Source: Gammaproteobacteria bacterium (GTDB lineage: Bacteria; Pseudomonadota; Gammaproteobacteria; Burkholderiales; Rhodocyclaceae). From it: a stretch of DNA of 38,008 nucleotides. Shown piece after piece: positions 34,122-38,008 of this stretch (positions within the stretch are counted from its first letter, which is position 1; each line of letters opens with the position of its first letter). Below the pieces are notes generated by a model, which was not told the DNA's origin, did not search any database, and was given only the letters and a program-made list of their open reading frames with translations. A program made the position numbers and the translations under genes. Where the stretch lies: positions 1 through 38,008 of the forward strand of contig JARFTZ010000054.1 of the NCBI GenBank assembly GCA_029289235.1. Reading direction: 5' to 3'.

Positions 34122-34134
34122 GTTTAAAAAACAT
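34120..34134. promoter_or_regulatory. Palindrome over the LacI-family gene start
   Basis: ATGTTT-AAA-AAACAT, a perfect 6-3-6 inverted repeat that includes the regulator's start codon and overlaps the shared operator candidate by eight bases. Binding here would repress the regulator gene itself. Confidence 0.5.
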
Positions 34135-34147
34135 CAAAAAAAATCAT
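34127..34147 (+). promoter_or_regulatory. Shared operator candidate in front of the TRAP operon
   Basis: AAAAACATCAAAA followed by AAAATCAT on the plus strand, 19/21 identical to the inverted site at 32990-33010. It lies ten bases upstream of a TTGACC -35-like hexamer (34157-34162). Caveat: the run of A makes chance similarity somewhat easier than for a mixed sequence. Confidence 0.65.
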
Positions 34148-34156
34148 TTGGATTGT

Positions 34157-34186
34157 TTGACCAGTGCTTGAAGACGGGCTTAATGT
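34157..34186 (+). promoter_or_regulatory. Putative promoter of the TRAP transporter operon
   Basis: TTGACC (34157-34162, 5/6 of the -35 consensus), then TAATGT at 34181-34186 with an 18-base spacer as a weak -10. A poor -10 beside a good -35 would suit a promoter needing activation or one tightly controlled by the adjacent operator. Confidence 0.35.
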
Positions 34187-34243
34187 TCGGTTCGTGGCAG
34201 GGTCACAACAACATTTTCATTCAATTAAATATCAGGAGACATC

Positions 34244-35257
34244 ATGGTTGCAAGCCGCTTGTTCTCTCGTCGCACGATTCTTGGCCTGGTTTCGGCCGTC
34301 TGTCTGGGGGCGACGCCGTTCGCTTACGCGCAAAAAACCATCGAGTGGCGCTACGGCCACATGAACCCGCCGTCGAGCGCAGCCGGCATCCAGGCCAACT
34401 GGCTGGCCGAAGCGGTGGAGAAGCACACCAACGGGCAGGTCAAGATCAAGGTCTATCCCGCTTCCAGTCTCGGCAAGCTGCAGGAACTCGCCGAAGCAGT
34501 TTCGACCGGGACGATCGCCCTGTCGCACAACACCGCGGCCGGCATCGGCTCGCTGCACGAGCCGTTCGCCGCACTCGACACACCCTATCTTTACCGCGAC
34601 GTCGACCACCTGATGAAGACCGTCGATGTCGACTCGCCGGTGATGAAAAAACTCAACGAAGGCCTGATCAAGTCGGCCGGCGTGCGCGTGCTCTACGCCT
34701 ACTACTTCGGTACCCGCCAGCTCACGGCGAACAAGGCCGTGACGCAGCCGTCGGAACTCTCCGGGATGAAGATCCGGGCGATCCCGTTCCCGATCTACAT
34801 GAGCACCGTCGAGGGGCTGGGCGCGGTTCCGGTTCCGGTTGACTGGTCGGAAGTGCCGACGGCGCTTGCTACCGGCGTGGTGAATGGCCAGGAAAACCCG
34901 GTGAACGTGGTGCTCTCCAGCAAGCTGTACGAAGCGCAGTCGCACATGATGCTGACCGGCCACATCATGAACGCCCAGGTCATCGTCATCAACGAGAAGA
35001 TCTGGCAGGGGCTGTCGCCGGAACTGCGCCAGGCTGTGGCGAAAGCTGCCGCCGAAGTCCGCCAGCGTGCGACCGATACCGTCCGCACGCAGGAAACGGA
35101 AGAGCTGGCCAAGCTCAAAAGCCTGAAGATGACCGTCATCGGCACGGACAACGGGCTCAAGCTTGATGCCTTCAAAGCGTCGGTCAAGAAAGCGATCGAC
35201 GCGAAGTTCGTGGCGAAGTACGGCGACCTGTACAAGGAAATCGCTGCGATCAAGTAA
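34244..35257 (+). CDS. dctP: TRAP transporter substrate-binding protein (DctP family)
   Basis: A 337-residue periplasmic solute-binding protein. The N-terminus MVASRLFSRRTILGLVSAVC ends its export signal at FAYA|QK; SRRTIL resembles a twin-arginine motif, though Sec export is the rule for DctP. The mature part has WRYGHMNPPSS, the carboxylate-clamp Arg region SGMKIRAIPFPIYM (about residues 170-184), and the dimer/hinge helix motif VNGQENPVNVV. AGGAG lies five bases before the ATG. It delivers an organic acid to the DctQM permease encoded downstream. Ligand unknown; the locus suggests a keto or hydroxy carboxylate. Confidence 0.93.
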   Translation: MVASRLFSRRTILGLVSAVCLGATPFAYAQKTIEWRYGHMNPPSSAAGIQANWLAEAVEKHTNGQVKIKVYPASSLGKLQELAEAVSTGTIALSHNTAAGIGSLHEPFAALDTPYLYRDVDHLMKTVDVDSPVMKKLNEGLIKSAGVRVLYAYYFGTRQLTANKAVTQPSELSGMKIRAIPFPIYMSTVEGLGAVPVPVDWSEVPTALATGVVNGQENPVNVVLSSKLYEAQSHMMLTGHIMNAQVIVINEKIWQGLSPELRQAVAKAAAEVRQRATDTVRTQETEELAKLKSLKMTVIGTDNGLKLDAFKASVKKAIDAKFVAKYGDLYKEIAAIK

Positions 35258-35285
35258 CACGGATGTCGTTGGTTCGTTTTTGATT

Positions 35286-35353
35286 CGTCATTCCGGCGAA
35301 AGCCGGAATCCAGGAATTCAATGTACTGGACTCCGGCCTTCGCCGGGGTGACG
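35286..35353. repeat. Dispersed inverted-repeat element, copy 2, inside the TRAP operon
   Basis: CGTCATTCCGGCGAAAGCCG(G) at the left and CTGGACTCCGGCCTTCGCCG(G) to GTGACG at the right, the same architecture as 30840-30923 but with a shorter centre. It occupies most of the 138 bases between dctP and dctQ and can fold into a strong hairpin in the transcript. Confidence 0.88.
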
Positions 35354-35395
35354 GGCAGTCACCGCATACAAGAAATACAGAAGGGTTCAGACACT

Positions 35396-35932
35396 ATGCA
35401 ACACGATGCGCTACCGCCCGACAGCGGGGTCCTGTACCGCGCCTGCCGCTTCTTCGAAGTCATCGCCATGGTCTTGCTCGGGGTGATGACATTTCTGGTT
35501 CTGCTACAGATTGCCGGGCGAGATCTTTTCGGTTCGGGCTGGCCATGGGCCGATGAACTGGCGCGCTATGCCGGGCTGGGGCTGGTCTACCTGACCATTC
35601 CGTTGCTGCTGATGCGCGACGGGCACGTCAAGGTCGACATGATTTCCAGCCGGTTCACCGGCAAGGCGGCCTACGCGCTTCATCTGTTCAACGAAGCACT
35701 GATCGTCCTCTTCTGCGTCCTGTTCTTCTGGGGCGGCTGGGCCTTCATGCAGAAGGCTGCCAAGTTTTCGACGCCGGCGCTGGGTATGCCGAACTGGCTG
35801 TTTTATCTGCCAGCCGCCATCGGCATGCTGCTGTTCGGCCTGGTCGCGCTGTCCCGCCTGTTGCGCGCATTGAAGGGTAAACCGGTGGGCGCCTGCCACG
35901 CTTCCACCGTGACCGAAGGAGCCGCATCATGA
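35396..35932 (+). CDS. dctQ: TRAP transporter small permease (DctQ family)
   Basis: A 178-residue inner-membrane protein with four hydrophobic segments, MVLLGVMTFLVLLQIAGRDL, LGLVYLTIPLLLM, LFNEALIVLFCVLFFWGGWAFM and the C-terminal LFYLPAAIGMLLFGLVALSRLL. GWPWADELARYAGLGLVYL (about 52-70) is the DctQ signature. The ATG at 35396 has AAGGG about ten bases upstream. Its stop codon overlaps the dctM start (ATGA), so the two are coupled. Confidence 0.92.
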   Translation: MQHDALPPDSGVLYRACRFFEVIAMVLLGVMTFLVLLQIAGRDLFGSGWPWADELARYAGLGLVYLTIPLLLMRDGHVKVDMISSRFTGKAAYALHLFNEALIVLFCVLFFWGGWAFMQKAAKFSTPALGMPNWLFYLPAAIGMLLFGLVALSRLLRALKGKPVGACHASTVTEGAAS

Positions 35933-37209
35933 TGAGCCTGTCCGTGCTGGTGATCTTCGTCGTCACCATGATGCTCGGCCTACCGATCGCGGTGTCGATG
36001 GGGCTTTCGGCCGGGGTGGTGATCTGGTTGGCCGACATGCCGTTGTCGGTGCTGGCCCAGCGCACCATCAACGCGCTCGATTCCGTACCGTTGCTTGCCG
36101 TGCCGATGTTCATTTTCGCGGCGGCCTTGTTCAGCGCGTCGGGCATCACCCGGCACCTGTTTTCCGTAATCCAGATGCTGGTCGGGAGGATTCGCGGCGG
36201 CATGGGGCATGTGACCGTACTCGCCAACCTGATCTTCTCCGGCATTTCCGGGGCGGCGCTGGCGGACATCGGCGCGCTCGGCGGAACGCAGATCAAGCAG
36301 ATGCGCGACCGTGGCTACAGCGATGAATTCGCCACCGGCATCACCATGGCGGCGGCGACCATCGGGCCGATCTTTCCGCCGAGCATTCCGCTGATCATCT
36401 TTGCCGCCGCGGCGGAAGTTTCGGCCGTCAAGCTGCTGCTGGCCGGCGCCGTTCCGGCGATCGTCCTGGCGATCTTCCTGATGGCGCAGGTGAGCGTCAT
36501 GGCCCGGCGTCAGAACCTGCCGGCCGACACCACGCCGTTCGACTGGGGCGCGTTCGGCAAGTGCTTCATCGTTGCGCTGCCGGCACTGATCGCGCCGGTC
36601 ATCCTGGTCGGCGGCCTGGTCAGCGGCTGGTTCGGCCCGACGGAAGTGGCCGGCGTGACCGTGGTCTACGGCCTGCTGCTCGGCTCGCTGGTGTACCGCG
36701 AACTGACCTGGGCCGGCGTGGTGGAGGCGGCGCGGGAAACGGTGCGGTCGACGGCGAGCGTCCTGTTCATCGTCGGCTCGGCGGCATTGTTCGCCTGGGT
36801 GCTGACCATCGACCAGGTGCCGATGAAAGCCAGCGAGTTCCTCCTGGGCATGTCGCAGAGCCCCTATGTCCTGCTGCTGCTGGTCAACGTGTTGCTGCTG
36901 GTCGTCGGCATGGTGATGGAGTCGATCGCCGCGATCCTGATCCTGGCGCCGATCCTTACGCCGGCGCTGATGGAAGCGGGGGTTGATCCGGTGCAGCTGG
37001 GCGTGGTCGTTGTCCTCAACCTGATGGTCGGCCTGCTCACGCCGCCGGTCGGCATGAGCCTCTACATGGTGTCCTCGATCTCGCGGCTGCCGCTGCAGCG
37101 CGTCGTGGCCGGCGCCATTCCGTTCCTTGTTCCCCTGGTTCTGGCGCTGGGCGTGGTGACCTTCGTTCCCGCCGTCTCGACCTGGCTACCCAACCTGATA
37201 ATGAAGTGA
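35929..37209 (+). CDS. dctM: TRAP transporter large permease (DctM family)
   Basis: A 426-residue permease with about 12 membrane segments; it carries the Na+-coupled translocation pathway of the TRAP transporter. Family landmarks: VPLLAVPMFIFAAALFSASG, GRIRGGMGHVTVLANLIFSGISGAALADIGALG (about residues 86-118), AATIGPIFPPSIPLIIFA and MVGLLTPPVGMSLYMVSSI. GAAGGAG lies eight bases before the ATG at 35929, which overlaps the end of dctQ; a second ATG follows immediately (35932). Confidence 0.95.
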   Translation: MMSLSVLVIFVVTMMLGLPIAVSMGLSAGVVIWLADMPLSVLAQRTINALDSVPLLAVPMFIFAAALFSASGITRHLFSVIQMLVGRIRGGMGHVTVLANLIFSGISGAALADIGALGGTQIKQMRDRGYSDEFATGITMAAATIGPIFPPSIPLIIFAAAAEVSAVKLLLAGAVPAIVLAIFLMAQVSVMARRQNLPADTTPFDWGAFGKCFIVALPALIAPVILVGGLVSGWFGPTEVAGVTVVYGLLLGSLVYRELTWAGVVEAARETVRSTASVLFIVGSAALFAWVLTIDQVPMKASEFLLGMSQSPYVLLLLVNVLLLVVGMVMESIAAILILAPILTPALMEAGVDPVQLGVVVVLNLMVGLLTPPVGMSLYMVSSISRLPLQRVVAGAIPFLVPLVLALGVVTFVPAVSTWLPNLIMK

Positions 37210-37213
37210 TTCC

Positions 37214-37753
37214 ATGAGCAGACATTTAGGAGCAATCCGTCAACTGGGCTACGTCGTGCCCGATATCGAAGCGGCCATGGACTACTGGTCGCGCACGCTG
37301 GGCGTCGGTCCGTGGTACTACAACCCGCAGGTGCCGATCAAGAACTACCGCTACAAGGGCGAGAGTTACCAGCCGCACAACTCCGTGGCGCTGGCCAACG
37401 CGGGCTATATCCAGGTCGAACTGATCCAGACACGCAACGACGTCCCGTCGATGTACCGGGACTTCCAGCAGACCAGCAAGAGCGGCCTGCAACACGTGGC
37501 CTACTGGACCGAGGACTACGATCGCGATCTGAACAACCTGGTCGGCCTGGGCTGGAAGCCGATCATGCAGGGCGAGGTCGGCGAGCGCGGGCGCTTCATC
37601 TATTTCGATACCGAATACCACCCCGGAACCGTCATCGAACTGTCCGAGGTGGCAGGCCCGAAGGGCAAGCTGTTCAAGCTGATTCGCGAAGCGAGCGAAG
37701 GCTGGGACGGCAAGGACCCGGTACGTCCCTTCCCTGACTTGTCGACCTTGTGA
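37214..37753 (+). CDS. VOC family (glyoxalase/methylmalonyl-CoA epimerase fold) protein
   Basis: A 179-residue vicinal-oxygen-chelate protein with two beta-alpha-beta3 modules: QLGYVVPDIEAAMDYWSRTL from residue 10 and LQHVAYWTEDYDRDLNNLV from 93. Predicted metal ligands Gln10, Glu69, His94 and Glu142 reproduce the Gln/Glu/His/Glu set of glyoxalase I. VOC enzymes act as lyases, epimerases, isomerases or dioxygenases through enolates next to a bound metal. It starts four bases after dctM in the same operon and ends before a strong terminator, so it probably acts on the imported acid or a derivative. The substrate is unknown. Confidence 0.88.
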   Translation: MSRHLGAIRQLGYVVPDIEAAMDYWSRTLGVGPWYYNPQVPIKNYRYKGESYQPHNSVALANAGYIQVELIQTRNDVPSMYRDFQQTSKSGLQHVAYWTEDYDRDLNNLVGLGWKPIMQGEVGERGRFIYFDTEYHPGTVIELSEVAGPKGKLFKLIREASEGWDGKDPVRPFPDLSTL

Positions 37754-37778
37754 CCTCCTTGTTTTTGTCGTCAAGTAA

Positions 37779-37811
37779 AGGCCCGGGCCGTCTGTCCCGG
37801 GCCTCTTTTTT
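37779..37811 (+). terminator. Rho-independent terminator of the TRAP-VOC operon
   Basis: A perfect 9-bp stem AGGCCCGGG (37779-37787) with CCCGGGCCT (37796-37804), an 8-base loop, then C and six T (37806-37811). Confidence 0.93.
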
Positions 37812-37922
37812 CCGGCACGGCACTGGTAGTCTTCTGGAGGTGATTGCTCACTGCACCAAGACGAAGAAGTTGTGTGCGTCAAGTTGTGCAAAAAGGTGGA
37901 TGGGTATTCGGTTGATCCTTCT

Positions 37923-37971
37923 GCGCTGTCGGTGACGCGGAGGGCGTAGCCCGGAGCGGCGCCGACAGCGC
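37923..37971. repeat. Nested inverted repeat in non-coding DNA
   Basis: A perfect 10-bp pair GCGCTGTCGG (37923-37932) with CCGACAGCGC (37962-37971) encloses a small hairpin GGGC-GTA-GCCC (37942-37952). The stretch from 37812 to the window end has no convincing gene; this is its only clear structure. No T-run follows, so it is not an ordinary terminator. Confidence 0.55.
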
Positions 37972-38008
37972 GCGGCCACTTCAGGCGGCCAGTCTCAACA
38001 ACTCCTTT

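Noticed and set aside
30840-35353. The two repeats as ends of a composite mobile element carrying the BKACE/LacI/dctP genes
   Set aside because: The right copy lies inside the TRAP operon and would split it; there is no transposase, and such repeats are usually scattered genome-wide.
37812-37870. Possible sigma-54 promoter or NtrC site near GGCACGG and GCACCA
   Set aside because: The GG-N10-GC spacing is not met and there is no paired NtrC half-site.

Overview
The window is a GC-rich (roughly 60-65%), densely coded bacterial chromosome segment. Gene content and protein style (OlsB/OlsA pair, Kup, GreB, AzlCD, GlpR/GlpD/GlpK, HtpG with a sigma-32 promoter, RlmJ, TRAP transporters, dispersed 'GTCATTCCGGCGAAAGCCGG' type repeats) point to a betaproteobacterium, possibly of the Rhodocyclales; that placement is inference. 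There are no rRNA or tRNA genes, CRISPR arrays, insertion sequences or phage genes, and no gene-free stretch over 300 bases.

Layout. 1-7.4 kb: the end of a TRAP permease gene with its terminator, a YfeH-type transporter divergent from an AraC regulator, an SLC13 transporter preceded by an SDR protein that lacks the usual Tyr/Lys, a class III fructose-1,6-bisphosphatase and an ArgP-like LysR regulator. 7.6-12.6 kb: an alanine module (AGCS Na+/alanine symporter, alanine dehydrogenase), then the K+ transporter Kup behind a strongly structured leader. 12.6-16.6 kb (minus strand): olsB, a PlsC/OlsA acyltransferase, a family 4 glycosyltransferase and a DUF1343/NamZ muramidase, which looks like an envelope-lipid operon. 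16.7-19.4 kb: a DUF465 protein, azlCD, greB and a GDT1-family cation transporter. 19.4-23.6 kb: the glycerol regulon (glpD-glpK and divergent glpR, with GlpR-like operators between them). 23.6-30.8 kb: htpG, a deoxyinosine glycosylase, a small secreted protein, a lone GspE/PilB-type ATPase, a nitronate-monooxygenase-like protein and rlmJ.

30.9-37.8 kb is the most interesting part. It is a self-contained catabolic locus: a minus-strand operon (BKACE/DUF849 beta-keto acid cleavage enzyme, GlcG/HbpS-like protein, single-cysteine Asp/Glu racemase-fold protein), a LacI-family regulator, and a divergent plus-strand operon (TRAP transporter DctP-DctQ-DctM plus a glyoxalase-fold VOC protein). A 21-base near-identical sequence (19/21) lies in front of both operons in the same orientation relative to each, which suggests that one regulator controls both. 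The combination suggests uptake and breakdown of an unidentified carboxylate through a beta-keto acid. No thiolase or CoA-transferase is present in the window, so the pathway must be completed elsewhere.
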